The notes below the pieces were generated by a model. That model worked only from the letters and a program-made list of their open reading frames with translations. It ran no database searches and had not been told where the DNA came from. Made by a program: the position numbers and the translations under genes. Below are positions 28,049 through 36,475 of a DNA stretch of 64,000 nucleotides, one piece after another. Within the stretch, counting starts at the first letter, position 1, and every line of letters starts with the position of its first letter. The DNA lies in NCBI RefSeq assembly GCF_902168435.1, contig NZ_LR656167.1, positions 124,001 to 188,000 of the forward strand. Direction: 5' to 3'. The DNA is from Bacillus marasmi. GTDB lineage: Bacteria; Bacillota; Bacilli; Bacillales; Cytobacillaceae.

Positions 28049-28471
28049 TTAGTTTTCCTCTCCCGGTGATACTTCGGTTTCTTGTCCGAACGGAGAATCA
28101 CCCTCATGTAAAAGGTGGCGGATATGCTTAATGCGCGCCTCCATCTGAATAATTTTACTATTGCCTACGTGAACAATCGATGAGGAGGAAACCCCTAGAA
28201 TGTCAATGCTTCCAACTTTAATGCCAATTGACGCTTGATTATTGGTTGATAGGGACAACTGCTCTGTAATGGACGGCAAAAGGATGGGTTCGGAAAAAAC
28301 GCGATAAGAACGCACATCGCCTTCCTGCCCCAAAAAGATTTCTTCCTCACGTTGCACCGCCAAAGCCAGGTTGCCCCCTTGAATATAACAGGAATCGCCT
28401 AACTGAATAATAGAGCTGTATTGAAGTGAATCCACCTTTAGTGAATCAACAAATGAGGTTCTTTTGAGCAT
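28049..28471 (-). CDS. gerPE: Spore germination protein GerPE
   Basis: A 140-residue protein with MLKRTSFVDSLKVDSLQYSS, SSIVHVGNSKIIQMEARIKH and an acidic tail. Two repeats of an S-S-x-x-x-x-G motif (IIQLGDS, IVHVGNS) relate it to the other small GerP proteins. It sits between gerPD and gerPF in the canonical order. It should be a spore-coat-associated component with an unknown biochemical role. Confidence 0.9.
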   Translation of the reverse strand: MLKRTSFVDSLKVDSLQYSSIIQLGDSCYIQGGNLALAVQREEEIFLGQEGDVRSYRVFSEPILLPSITEQLSLSTNNQASIGIKVGSIDILGVSSSSIVHVGNSKIIQMEARIKHIRHLLHEGDSPFGQETEVSPGEEN

Positions 28472-28486
28472 TACGACATTCCTTTC

Positions 28487-28660
28487 TTAAGGAGCAAGCG
28501 GAACGAACGGACCGATAATGAGCGATTCGGCCGGGGTGTCGAAGGTAGAGGCAAGCTGAATAGACTCTGTATCTCCAACCAATAGTACCGAAGAACTAGA
28601 TACCCCAATAATCCTAATATGCCCCACGCAAAGCTCGCGATTGTAAACCTGGAAGTTCAT
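28487..28660 (-). CDS. gerPD: Spore germination protein GerPD (57 aa)
   Basis: A short gene read directly from the complement: 57 residues beginning MNFQVYNRELCVGHIRIIGV and ending with SLIIGPFVPLAP. SSSSVLLVGDTESI and FDTPAESLIIGPF match the B. subtilis GerPD wording. The ATG overlaps the end of gerPC and the stop lies 16 bases before gerPE, in the expected operon position. It is easily missed because of its length. Confidence 0.93.
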   Translation of the reverse strand: MNFQVYNRELCVGHIRIIGVSSSSVLLVGDTESIQLASTFDTPAESLIIGPFVPLAP

Positions 28661-29280
28661 TCGTTCTTCATTCCTTTCATGTTATTCGGTAAATTGTTGA
28701 TGAACGTGCAGATTCCATTCTCCATTTCCTTAAGAAGCTTGTTAACAATGCCCTGTTTCCAGCTTTCGCGTTCCTGTTCATCTCCCACAAATGGCGTTTG
28801 ACGAATGTGATGTTGTACTCTTGGAGGAATCTGAATTTTAATATCTTCTTTAATAAAATCAATATATTGCTCATCAAGCTTTTGATTGACCCGTTGTTCA
28901 GCATTAGTGACTAAGGTCGGTAATTCAGTTTCTAAAATGTTGTACACTTCCTCCTCAAGCTCAATCGTATTGCGAAATTGTCCTTTTGGGTCATTGAAGC
29001 TTCCAGGTGGAGGCGCACCAGCTTGATTAATTTCCATACTATCGATGCCTTGTAAATCGGAAGGATTTAGACCTATATTTAATGTGCCTTCTAATGTTTC
29101 AACCTTTAATTGGTCAAATTTATATTCAATTTTTTCAACATTAATTTTTGGCTTTTCTTTCACTTCTTCTAACTCTATTCTTAGCTGTGCCACAGTTCCT
29201 TCAAGAGCTTGGATTCGTTGTTCTTGCTTTTGGATGGTCTCATGTAATTGTTGAAGATAATATTGAAACTCCTGATACAT
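28657..29280 (-). CDS. gerPC: Spore germination protein GerPC
   Basis: About 207 residues. The N-terminal coiled coil (QLHETIQKQEQRIQALEGTVAQLRIELEEVK) is followed by KINVEKIEYKFDQLKVETLE and a C-terminal alpha/beta part. This is the only larger, non-repetitive member of the GerP set. I place the start at ATG 29280 (MYQEFQYYL), behind AGGTGAT, rather than the longer MRGDC extension. GerPC is essential for GerP function in other bacilli. Confidence 0.92.
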   Translation of the reverse strand: MYQEFQYYLQQLHETIQKQEQRIQALEGTVAQLRIELEEVKEKPKINVEKIEYKFDQLKVETLEGTLNIGLNPSDLQGIDSMEINQAGAPPPGSFNDPKGQFRNTIELEEEVYNILETELPTLVTNAEQRVNQKLDEQYIDFIKEDIKIQIPPRVQHHIRQTPFVGDEQERESWKQGIVNKLLKEMENGICTFINNLPNNMKGMKNE

Positions 29281-29307
29281 ACAATCACCTCGCATTATCC
29301 AGCTTAG

Positions 29308-29529
29308 TTATGTTAAAGGAACGGAAGGGGGCTTTGTTACTGATGTCCCACCGCTAACCCCATTTGGTTTTGAAGCCTCCGGTGCCGGAGCAGTGAAACC
29401 GCCGGTATTATAAAGATAGGATGCAGGTTTAATGATCCCAGAGCTGCCAATTTGCAGGACAGATGAGTTGGAAATTCCAGAAACCTTTAAAAAATTAATA
29501 TGAATTGATTGTTGTATATAGAAGTTCAT
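29308..29529 (-). CDS. gerPB: Spore germination protein GerPB
   Basis: 73 residues, MNFYIQQSIHINFLKVSGIS, with SNSSVLQIGSSGIIKPAS and a tail rich in Gly, Thr and Pro. This is the standard GerPB pattern, including the SSVLQIG motif shared within the family. It is the second gene of the operon, nine bases after gerPA. Confidence 0.92.
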   Translation of the reverse strand: MNFYIQQSIHINFLKVSGISNSSVLQIGSSGIIKPASYLYNTGGFTAPAPEASKPNGVSGGTSVTKPPSVPLT

Positions 29530-29537
29530 CGTATCAC

Positions 29538-29759
29538 CTAAACATTCAAATAGTTTCCTTGATCAAGACAATCCTGATCATAGGTATTCGTCGAACTGTA
29601 ATGGTTGTTTACATTCAGTCCATCACCAGTATTAAAGGAACCGGCGCCAGAAAAAGTTTTGGCGTTGGCGAATGGCATGATTTTATAAACGTCACCGATA
29701 TTGAAAACGGAACTTGAGCCGATGGATATCACTTGAACAACTCCAACGATTGCTGGCAT
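29538..29759 (-). CDS. gerPA: Spore germination protein GerPA
   Basis: 73 residues from ATG 29759 (MPAIVGVVQVISIGSSSVFN), followed by a GDVYKI segment and the GAGSFNTGD motif that it shares with GerPF. AAAGGGTG precedes the start. It is the first gene of the gerP operon; a sigma-K-type promoter lies 32-58 bases upstream. Confidence 0.93.
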   Translation of the reverse strand: MPAIVGVVQVISIGSSSVFNIGDVYKIMPFANAKTFSGAGSFNTGDGLNVNNHYSSTNTYDQDCLDQGNYLNV

Positions 29760-29790
29760 ACGAAACACCCTTTATTCATTATTTCTTTAC

Positions 29791-29817
29791 TATCCTATGT
29801 ATTAGGCGATGAAAGGT
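29791..29817 (-). promoter_or_regulatory. Sigma-K-type promoter of the gerP operon
   Basis: On the minus strand, CATAGGATA (complement of 29791-29799) fits the sigma-K -10 consensus CATANNNTA. An AC dinucleotide lies 16 bases further upstream, as in the -35 consensus. Late mother-cell expression is known for gerP in other bacilli. Confidence 0.65.
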
Positions 29818-29996
29818 GATTAATTCGCCCAATTTCGATAAAAGATAACGAACCCATACATTTGATCTAATAAATCTGTCGAATAGTGTTATATAACAAG
29901 GGAATTTAGCAAATTCCATTCCGTCGAACGAAGACAGAATTGTGTTAAAATAAAGTATATTTTGAATATTTAAATCAAATTACGGGGGTTAATTGG

Positions 29997-31598
29997 ATGA
30001 ATGTACCATTAGTTTTAACGAGTTTTTTAGATCGAGCAGTATCCTTATACGGAACAAAACCATCAATTTTTAGTGACAATAGAGTGTTTACATATGCTGA
30101 AATAAACGAAAGAGTGAACCAATTATCACATGGTTTACAAGAACTAGGTGTTGTAAAGGGTGATCGAGTTGCATATTTAGCTCCTAATAGCCTAGAAATG
30201 TACGAAGGTTTCTACGGGGTTTATCAATTAGGTGCGGTTATGGTGCCGCTAAATACCCGACTAAAACCGGAAGATTACTTATTTATTTTAAATCATAGCG
30301 AATCTAAAGTTCTTTTTGTGGATCAAGATCTTTATAGCTTAATCGTTCCAATTAAGGACAAGCTTGAAACAGTTGAAGCAATTATTGTGCACTACAAAGA
30401 ACAAGATACAACTGAAATCGGTTATGATGCGTGGTTAGAAAATCAACCTAAGCTTCCATTTAATCGTGTTGAACTTGATGAAAACGACGTTGCTAGCTTG
30501 CTTTACACAAGCGGTACGACAGGAAATCCAAAAGGGGTTATGCTAACTCATCGCAATAACTACCTACATGCATTAAGTGCTCAGCATCACCTGCGCGTTA
30601 ATGATAATGATGTTTTATTGCATATCCTACCAATGTTCCATGTTAACGGATGGGGTTCACCTTTCTATTACACTTCCAATGGAGCATCTCAAGTGTTCTT
30701 GAGAAAAGCAACTGCCGATACAATTTGGGCTGAAATATTAAAACATAAAGTTACGATTATGCACATGGCTCCAACGGTTCTAAATGCCTTAATCCAATAT
30801 TATGAGAAGAATGTTCCAGAAGCTGAACAGGATGTTCGCGTAGTGGTTGCAGGGTCTGCACCACCTCCGGCTTTCATTACAAGAGTTGAAGAGGAGCTTG
30901 GCTGGGAGTTCATTCAAGTTTATGGTATGACAGAACTATCACCATTTGCGACTGTATCAACTGTGCGTTCACATCTTAAACATTTACCTAAGAAGGACCA
31001 GTATCGTTTAAAAGCTAAAGCGGGATATGCACAAATGGGCGTTGAGGTTAAGCTTGTTGATGATAATGGTGATGAAGTTCCTCATGATGGTCAATCGATC
31101 GGTGAGGTTGTCGTAAAAAGTCATGGAGTAATGCTAGGTTATTGGAAAAATGAAGAAGAAACGATGAAAACGATTAAAAACGGCTATCTTCACACTGGAG
31201 ATATGGGAACAATGGACGAAAACGGTTATGTCGACATCGTTGACCGCAAAAAGGATATCATCATTTCGGGTGGAGAAAATATTTCTTCGATTGAAGTAGA
31301 AGGTACACTTTATGAGCACCCATCTATTCTTGAAGCTGCGGTTATTGCTGTACCACATGAAAAATGGGGCGAAACTCCACACGCATTTGTAGTTGTAAAA
31401 GAGGGTCATAGCTTAACAGAGAAAGAGGTTATCGCTTTCTCAAGAGAAAAATTGGCACACTTCAAAGCTGTTACGGGCGTAACTTTTGTAGACGAATTAC
31501 CAAAAACTGCATCAGGTAAAATTCAAAAAATCCATTTAAGAAATGATTATTGGGAAGAGAAAACTGGTGAAAAAGAAGTAACTCGTTTTGTAAACTAA
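29997..31598 (+). CDS. Acyl-CoA synthetase (AMP-dependent ligase superfamily)
   Basis: A 533-residue ANL-superfamily enzyme. It shows the P-loop LLYTSGTTGNPKGVMLTH, the A5 motif VYGMTELSP, GYLHTGDMG, VDRKKDIIISGGENIS and the catalytic C-terminal lysine in PKTASGKIQ. It adenylates a carboxylic acid and forms the CoA thioester; the closest family is medium/long-chain fatty acid CoA ligases. The neighbouring genes do not reveal the substrate. It is monocistronic between the gerP promoter region and a terminator. AGGTTAA-type spacing before the ATG is weak, with GGGGG at about 29984. Confidence 0.88.
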   Translation: MNVPLVLTSFLDRAVSLYGTKPSIFSDNRVFTYAEINERVNQLSHGLQELGVVKGDRVAYLAPNSLEMYEGFYGVYQLGAVMVPLNTRLKPEDYLFILNHSESKVLFVDQDLYSLIVPIKDKLETVEAIIVHYKEQDTTEIGYDAWLENQPKLPFNRVELDENDVASLLYTSGTTGNPKGVMLTHRNNYLHALSAQHHLRVNDNDVLLHILPMFHVNGWGSPFYYTSNGASQVFLRKATADTIWAEILKHKVTIMHMAPTVLNALIQYYEKNVPEAEQDVRVVVAGSAPPPAFITRVEEELGWEFIQVYGMTELSPFATVSTVRSHLKHLPKKDQYRLKAKAGYAQMGVEVKLVDDNGDEVPHDGQSIGEVVVKSHGVMLGYWKNEEETMKTIKNGYLHTGDMGTMDENGYVDIVDRKKDIIISGGENISSIEVEGTLYEHPSILEAAVIAVPHEKWGETPHAFVVVKEGHSLTEKEVIAFSREKLAHFKAVTGVTFVDELPKTASGKIQKIHLRNDYWEEKTGEKEVTRFVN

Positions 31599-31621
31599 TT
31601 TAATCAATGATATATAAAACA

Positions 31622-31661
31622 AAAGGATAGATTGGCAAAAGCCTGTCTATCCTTTGTTGTT
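31622..31661 (+). terminator. Rho-independent terminator after the acyl-CoA synthetase
   Basis: AAAGGATAGA pairs with TCTATCCTTT around a 13-base loop; the following T-tract is interrupted (GTTGTTT). Confidence 0.65.
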
Positions 31662-31688
31662 TGGACATTACTCTCTATATGGTACGAT
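31661..31688 (+). promoter_or_regulatory. Candidate sigma-A promoter
   Basis: TTGGAC (31661-31666) and TACGAT (31683-31688) are 16 bases apart, directly after the preceding terminator. Transcription would start near 31695, which favours the GTG 31720 start for the DUF418 gene over upstream start codons. Confidence 0.5.
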
Positions 31689-31719
31689 AGAAAATATGGA
31701 TTTGAGAGGAGTTGGGGAA

Positions 31720-32901
31720 GTGTCAAGACAAGACGGTGGAAGAATCATTTCATTGGATACTATACGTGGCGTATCGATTCTCGGGATATTTCTAGTAAAT
31801 ATGATGTCATTCCATTCCCCACTACTATATATTGATCCTTTGCAATGGTGGAATGAGCCATTAGATCAAGCCACCTATATGTTCATAGATATTTTTGCAC
31901 AAGCAAGCTTCTATCCGCTGTTTTCGCTGCTGTTTGGCTTTAGTCTCGTCATTTTTAGGGAAAATGCTTTAAGGCGTGGTATGAACTTTTCGGTGCTAGC
32001 AGTTAGGCGTCTATTGATGCTTCTTTTTATTGGAATTCTACATGCTTTTTTTGTTTGGCACGGTGATATCTTAATAGAGTATGCGTTGTTAGGGCTCGTT
32101 GTATTGCCAATGCTAGCATTCTCAGGGCGAAGCTTGCTTATTTTTGGCGGGGCTCTTTATGGACTTCCGACCCTGCTATTAACTTTATTATTAATTTTCG
32201 CTTCATTAGGGGGACAAGGCATTCCATCTGAACTGAATAATCATCAAGCTATTCAACAATCGCTCGAGATTTACCAGGCTGGTACCTTTTATGAAATTAC
32301 ATCGCAGCGCGTAATCGATTGGTATTTTACTAATAAGCTTGAAAACCTACCATTCTTTATTATCTCGATTTATCCATTTATGTTAATCGGTGCTGGAGTG
32401 GCGAAACAAAAATGGCTTGTTAGATTAGGTCAATATAAGCGTGGGATCTCGGCGGTGTGCTATTCACTATTGGCGGTCGGCCTCATTATAAAGCTGTTGC
32501 CGTATTGGTTGAAAGGAAATATTGCCGCACAGTATGCTCAAGATAGTATTGGCGGATTTTTCTTAACTATTTTTTACGGGTTATTCATTGTTATCATGGT
32601 TGAAAATGAAAAATGGCAGAAGCTTCTTACGCCATTTGCAGCAATTGGGAAAATGTCGTTAAGTAATTATCTATTTCAATCCATCATCGCAACTTTGATA
32701 TTTTATTCATATGGACTTGGGCTGTATGGGGAGATTTCACTTTTTACTGGGACTTTACTTGTTTTGGTTATTTTTGCTTTGCAGCTTTTGCTAAGTACTT
32801 TGTGGCTGCGAAAATTTTCATACGGACCGGTTGAATGGCTGTGGCGCTTAGTTACATATTCAAAAAGAGTAATGCTATTCAAATCAGAGAGAGAGAAATA
32901 G
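31720..32901 (+). CDS. DUF418 (YeiB-like) membrane protein
   Basis: About 393 residues and strongly hydrophobic, with roughly ten helices. RIISLDTIRGVSILGIFLVN is the typical DUF418/YeiB opening (LDxLRGxAllGI). The C-terminal half holds FAAIGKMSLSNYLFQSII and FSYGPVEWLWR, the conserved end of the DUF418 domain. Members are thought to be membrane acyltransferase relatives; no reaction is established. GTG 31720 follows AGAGGAG at 31705-31711; ATG 31696 is an alternative. Confidence 0.82.
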   Translation: MSRQDGGRIISLDTIRGVSILGIFLVNMMSFHSPLLYIDPLQWWNEPLDQATYMFIDIFAQASFYPLFSLLFGFSLVIFRENALRRGMNFSVLAVRRLLMLLFIGILHAFFVWHGDILIEYALLGLVVLPMLAFSGRSLLIFGGALYGLPTLLLTLLLIFASLGGQGIPSELNNHQAIQQSLEIYQAGTFYEITSQRVIDWYFTNKLENLPFFIISIYPFMLIGAGVAKQKWLVRLGQYKRGISAVCYSLLAVGLIIKLLPYWLKGNIAAQYAQDSIGGFFLTIFYGLFIVIMVENEKWQKLLTPFAAIGKMSLSNYLFQSIIATLIFYSYGLGLYGEISLFTGTLLVLVIFALQLLLSTLWLRKFSYGPVEWLWRLVTYSKRVMLFKSEREK

Positions 32902-33001
32902 ATGATATTTATTTTTTTAATAAGTTTTAAAATAGTTAGTTTATAAGTTTAACAACTTATTTTTAGTATTTTCCTCCGTGATGTGATATGATGTTTTTGT
33001 T

Positions 33002-33020
33002 AATAATGATTATCATGTGA
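33002..33020 (+). promoter_or_regulatory. Fur-box-like operator upstream of yisL
   Basis: The 19-base stretch contains ATAATGATTATCAT, an exact match to the core of the Fur consensus GATAATGATTATCATTATC. An extended -10 (TGATATGAT, 32984-32992) lies just upstream, so the box would overlap the start of transcription. This suggests iron-dependent repression of yisL. Confidence 0.6.
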
Positions 33021-33039
33021 AAATTAGGAGGAAATTTAA

Positions 33040-33384
33040 TTGGTTCACGCACATATCACGGCATGGTTACTAGCAATTATTTTATTCTTTGTGGCAGTAT
33101 CCCTTCAAAAAAGCGGTAATGAAAAGGGCGCGAAAATCGTGAAAATGATTTTACGAGTTTTCTATATTTTAATTTTCCTTACTGGCGGTATGCTTGTCAC
33201 AATGTGGAGTATGCATCTATTGAAAGCAGCGGTTGGAATTTGGGTAATCGGTGGAATGGAAATGGTATTAGCAAAGCTTTCTAAACAAGAAAAGGCGACT
33301 GGAGCTTGGACGCAATTTGTGATTGCATTAGTCGTTGTACTTTATTTAGGATTATCACTTCCAATCGGCTTTGATTTCTTTTAA
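33040..33384 (+). CDS. yisL: YisL family small membrane protein
   Basis: 114 residues with four hydrophobic helices. MVHAHITAWLLAIILFF, a KGAKIVKMILRVFYI block and the ending LGLSLPIGFDFF match the YisL/DUF1516 family of Bacillaceae. Translation starts at TTG, with TTAGGAGG ending about nine bases upstream. Function is unknown. It lies in the same order relative to gerP, yisN and asnO as in B. subtilis. A Fur-like operator precedes it. Confidence 0.9.
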   Translation: MVHAHITAWLLAIILFFVAVSLQKSGNEKGAKIVKMILRVFYILIFLTGGMLVTMWSMHLLKAAVGIWVIGGMEMVLAKLSKQEKATGAWTQFVIALVVVLYLGLSLPIGFDFF

Positions 33385-33395
33385 TAAGATAGGCT

Positions 33396-33442
33396 GAAAA
33401 AAACCAGGTAGCTCCTATTTATAGGCTACCTGGTTTTTCTTT
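33396..33442 (+). terminator. Rho-independent terminator after yisL
   Basis: AAAAACCAGGTAGC pairs with GCTACCTGGTTTTT around a 12-base loop, followed by a T-rich run. Confidence 0.92.
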
Positions 33443-33504
33443 TTAAAATAAAGAAGATATGCGGACTTAGTTCAATAATAAGAAGTACAGTTAAACTAGA
33501 CTAG

Positions 33505-33747
33505 TGTCTAGCTCCAGCGGCTAGGGGCTCGAGGTCTTAAGCCAATCCGACCAAAAGGTTAAAGAACAACCTTTAGGCCGGCTCGTCTTAAGCTTGTCGG
33601 GGCTGAGCAAGCCGCTTCCGCTTTTCAGATTGTCTAGCTCCAGCGGCTAGGGGCTCGGGGTCATAAGCCGAATCCCTCCAGAGACTAACGTCTCTTGCGT
33701 GATTCGACTTATGCCTGTCGCCCCTGAGCAAGCCGCTTCCGCTTTTC
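33505..33747 (+). repeat. Two tandem MITE/REP-like elements
   Basis: Copy A is 33505-33627 and copy B 33630-33747. Both start TGTCTAGCTCCAGCGGCTAG and end GCAAGCCGCTTCCGCTTTTC, but their centres differ (CCGACCAAAAGG against CCCTCCAGAGACT). Within each copy the two ends are complementary, giving a long interrupted hairpin. They fill the convergent gap between yisL and yisN. Confidence 0.85.
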
Positions 33748-33750
33748 TAT

Positions 33751-34311
33751 TTAAGAAATCTTTTCGATAATCAAGCGTTTTCCGCTGTTCAATGTGAATT
33801 CAAAGCGATCGCTGCTTTTTTCATAATAAGTGAAGTGATGCTGAACTGTACAAATCAACTCCTGATTATCAAATACGAGAAAATTTACACCGGTATTTGG
33901 AATATTTTTATTCAAAAAAGTTAAATGATTGTAGCAATATATACAATCGAAAATGGAGAATTTTAGCGAGTTTAGGGTTGTGATGAAATGAATGAAGGCA
34001 TCATCATGGAGATCCTCCAGCAATCTTTCCAAGGAATAAATCAAATGCTTTTTGATTCGAATGGTGTCCTGGTTTTTAAGTTTATAAATATCATCAGCAA
34101 AACCCAATTTCCCTTCCTCAAATAAAATTCCCTTTTTCCAGCATTTATTGTTAAATACTTCTATTTCTTGGTGAAGATATTCATCGAGGCTTGATGCTTC
34201 CTCGGTTTCTTCATCAAAGAAAACCCATTGATTGTTTATATATTCAACTATTCCAGTTGTAAAGGCTCTAGCCTGACCTTCAAATAAGCGCATTCGCTGT
34301 TGTCGATTCAT
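33751..34311 (-). CDS. yisN: YisN-like protein (DUF2777-type)
   Basis: 186 residues from ATG 34311 (MNRQQRMRLFEGQARAF), placed there because GGAGGG lies five bases upstream. TGIVEYINNQWVFFDEETEE, FSIFDCIYCYNHLTFL and GVNFLVFDNQE are the most distinctive blocks. I recognise it as the conserved Bacillaceae protein found next to asnO (YisN in B. subtilis); the wording and position agree. It is soluble and of unknown function. It is divergent from asnO, with which it may share a control region. Confidence 0.75.
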   Translation of the reverse strand: MNRQQRMRLFEGQARAFTTGIVEYINNQWVFFDEETEEASSLDEYLHQEIEVFNNKCWKKGILFEEGKLGFADDIYKLKNQDTIRIKKHLIYSLERLLEDLHDDAFIHFITTLNSLKFSIFDCIYCYNHLTFLNKNIPNTGVNFLVFDNQELICTVQHHFTYYEKSSDRFEFTLNSGKRLIIEKIS

Positions 34312-34465
34312 GATTTCCCTCCGTGGATAGTCCCTCACTTTCTTTCTAGACACTTTACCCACTTTTTAAACCATTAGCCCGTTTTAAAAATAACCATTTT
34401 CTAAAGAATGCATAATATAAAACATTCCCAGAACAATAGTCTAATTTGGAAGTGAGGAGAAAAAA

Positions 34466-36316
34466 ATGTGCGGAATCTCAGGTTGGATTGATTATCAAAA
34501 AGACATTCGATCGGAAGCAAAGACAGTTGCGAGGATGGCTGAAACTTTGTCTAAGCGAGGTCCGGATGATACGAATGTTTGGACGGATTTACATGCCGGA
34601 TTTGGTCATAAACGCCTCGTGGTTGTCGATCCCGTAGGCGGTAAGCAGCCGATGACCAAGGAAAAGTCCGGAAACCGTTTTACCATTTGTTACAATGGCG
34701 AGCTATACAATACAGAGGATATCCGCAAAGAGCTTCTAATAAAAGGATATTCTTTTAATGGTCATTCCGATACAGAAGTTTTGCTTACCGCTTACATTGA
34801 ATGGCAAGAAAAGTGTGTCGACCATTTAAATGGTATTTTCGCCTTTGCTGTTTGGGATCAACAGAAGGAAAAATTGTTCATCGGTCGGGACCGACTTGGG
34901 GTTAAGCCATTATTTTACGTGGAGTCAGGGAACGGCTTAATTTTTGGCTCTGAGTTAAAAGCAATTTTGGCAAATCCTCATGTGAAGGTCGAAGTTGATC
35001 GTGAAGGCTTGTCAGAAGTGTTTGGACTTGGTCCTTCTCGCACACCTGGTGTAGGTGTTTTTAAAGGGGTTAAGGAGCTGCGCCCTGGCCATGCTTTAAT
35101 TTTCAATGTGAACGGCTTAAAAATTTGGCGTTATTGGAATGTGAAAAGCGCAGAGCACCAAGATAGCATTACTGACACGATTACGAAGGTTCGCAAGTTA
35201 GTTGTCGATGCTGTGACTCGGCAGCTCGTTTCTGATGTTCCACTTTGTACATTTCTATCAGGAGGTGTTGATTCCTCAGCGATTACCGCAATTGCCGCGA
35301 ATCAGTTTGCACTTGAAGGCAAAGGTGCACTTCACACATACTCCATCGATTACGAAGGAAACGCAAAATACTTTAAAGAAAATGAATTTCAGCCGAATTC
35401 CGATGCTAGTTTTATTCAAAAAATGGTGCAGGATTTCGGTACCATTCATCATAGCTGTGTCATTACCCAAGAGGATTTGGCCAAGCATTTAGTGGAAGCT
35501 GTTCATGTTCGCGATTTACCGGGAATGGCCGATGTTGATTCCTCTTTATTATGGTTTTGTCGTGAGATTAAGCAAGATTTTGTTGTAAGTCTGTCAGGTG
35601 AATGTGCAGACGAAATATTTGGTGGTTACCCATGGTTTTACCGCGAGGACGACTTAAATCGGGCAGGCTTCCCTTGGATGCGTTCCGTCGATGCGCGCCA
35701 GGCGCTTTTGCGGAATAATTGGCAATCACGGCTACGTTTGCCGGAATATATTATGAGCCGCTACTCAGAGGCAATCGCCGAGACACCACGCCTTGATGGA
35801 GAAAGTGCGGTTGATGCCAAGCGACGCGAGATGTTTTATTTAAATATGATCTGGTTCATGACAACGCTACTCGACCGTAAGGACCGCATGAGTATGGGGG
35901 CAAGCCTCGAGGTCCGTGTGCCATTCGCAGATCACCGTTTAGTCGAATATGTTTGGAACATTCCATGGGACATGAAAACATACGGACACCGTGAAAAAGG
36001 AATATTGCGTAAAGCATTAGAGGGGCTCCTCCCTGACGAAATTCTTTATCGGAAAAAGAGCCCTTATCCTAAGACACACAATCCAGAGTATACAAAACTA
36101 GTAACAGGGCTGTTAAGTGATGCACTGCGCGATAAGGGTTCCGCACTACATGAGTTTTTCGATGGAGAGGAGCTGCGCAAGATTGTTGATACAGGTGGAG
36201 CATCGTTTGTGGATCCATGGTTCGGCCAGCTAATGACCGGTCCGCAGCTATTAGCGCACCTTTATCAAATTCACGTCTGGTTCAAAGATTACGGGATTAA
36301 TATAGTTGAAAATTGA
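34466..36316 (+). CDS. asnO: Glutamine-hydrolysing asparagine synthetase, AsnO (YisO) type
   Basis: A 616-residue class II enzyme. Catalytic Cys2 begins the glutaminase domain (MCGISGWIDY), with KRGPDDT, CYNGELYN and GRDRLGVKPLFY. The synthetase domain has the PP-loop LSGGVDSSAI and SLSGECADEIFGGYPW. It converts aspartate to asparagine using glutamine and ATP. Length and neighbourhood (yisL, yisN) match the sporulation-linked AsnO of B. subtilis. GAGGAG lies nine bases upstream of the ATG. A CATAATAT sequence near 34412 could be a sigma-E -10, but the -35 is poor. Confidence 0.93.
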   Translation: MCGISGWIDYQKDIRSEAKTVARMAETLSKRGPDDTNVWTDLHAGFGHKRLVVVDPVGGKQPMTKEKSGNRFTICYNGELYNTEDIRKELLIKGYSFNGHSDTEVLLTAYIEWQEKCVDHLNGIFAFAVWDQQKEKLFIGRDRLGVKPLFYVESGNGLIFGSELKAILANPHVKVEVDREGLSEVFGLGPSRTPGVGVFKGVKELRPGHALIFNVNGLKIWRYWNVKSAEHQDSITDTITKVRKLVVDAVTRQLVSDVPLCTFLSGGVDSSAITAIAANQFALEGKGALHTYSIDYEGNAKYFKENEFQPNSDASFIQKMVQDFGTIHHSCVITQEDLAKHLVEAVHVRDLPGMADVDSSLLWFCREIKQDFVVSLSGECADEIFGGYPWFYREDDLNRAGFPWMRSVDARQALLRNNWQSRLRLPEYIMSRYSEAIAETPRLDGESAVDAKRREMFYLNMIWFMTTLLDRKDRMSMGASLEVRVPFADHRLVEYVWNIPWDMKTYGHREKGILRKALEGLLPDEILYRKKSPYPKTHNPEYTKLVTGLLSDALRDKGSALHEFFDGEELRKIVDTGGASFVDPWFGQLMTGPQLLAHLYQIHVWFKDYGINIVEN

Positions 36317-36318
36317 GT

Positions 36319-36346
36319 TGGGGCCGCCTGTGGGGCGGCCTTTTAG
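36319..36346 (+). terminator. GC-rich terminator after asnO
   Basis: GGGCCGCC pairs with GGCGGCC across a TGTG loop, followed by TTTTAG. Confidence 0.85.
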
Positions 36347-36375
36347 TTTGGGTTTGATGTTAGAAAATGGGTTTT

Positions 36376-36475
36376 GGCGATTAAACTGAAAAATCGGCGA
36401 TTAAATCTGAATTTTGGCGATTAAACTAAAAAATCGGCGATTAAATCGAATTTTTGGCGATTAAACCGAAAATCA
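36376..36475. repeat. Tandem array 3: five 20-bp units
   Basis: GGCGATTAAA recurs at 36376, 36396, 36416, 36436 and 36456, exactly 20 bases apart. Units alternate between a form ending in AAAAATC and one ending in GAATTTT, giving a 40-bp higher-order repeat. The array lies between the asnO terminator and the NERD gene stop. Confidence 0.9.

Noticed and set aside
29045-29254. Plus-strand ORF opposite gerPC
   Set aside because: Antisense shadow of a clear GerPC gene, with no ribosome site or family resemblance.
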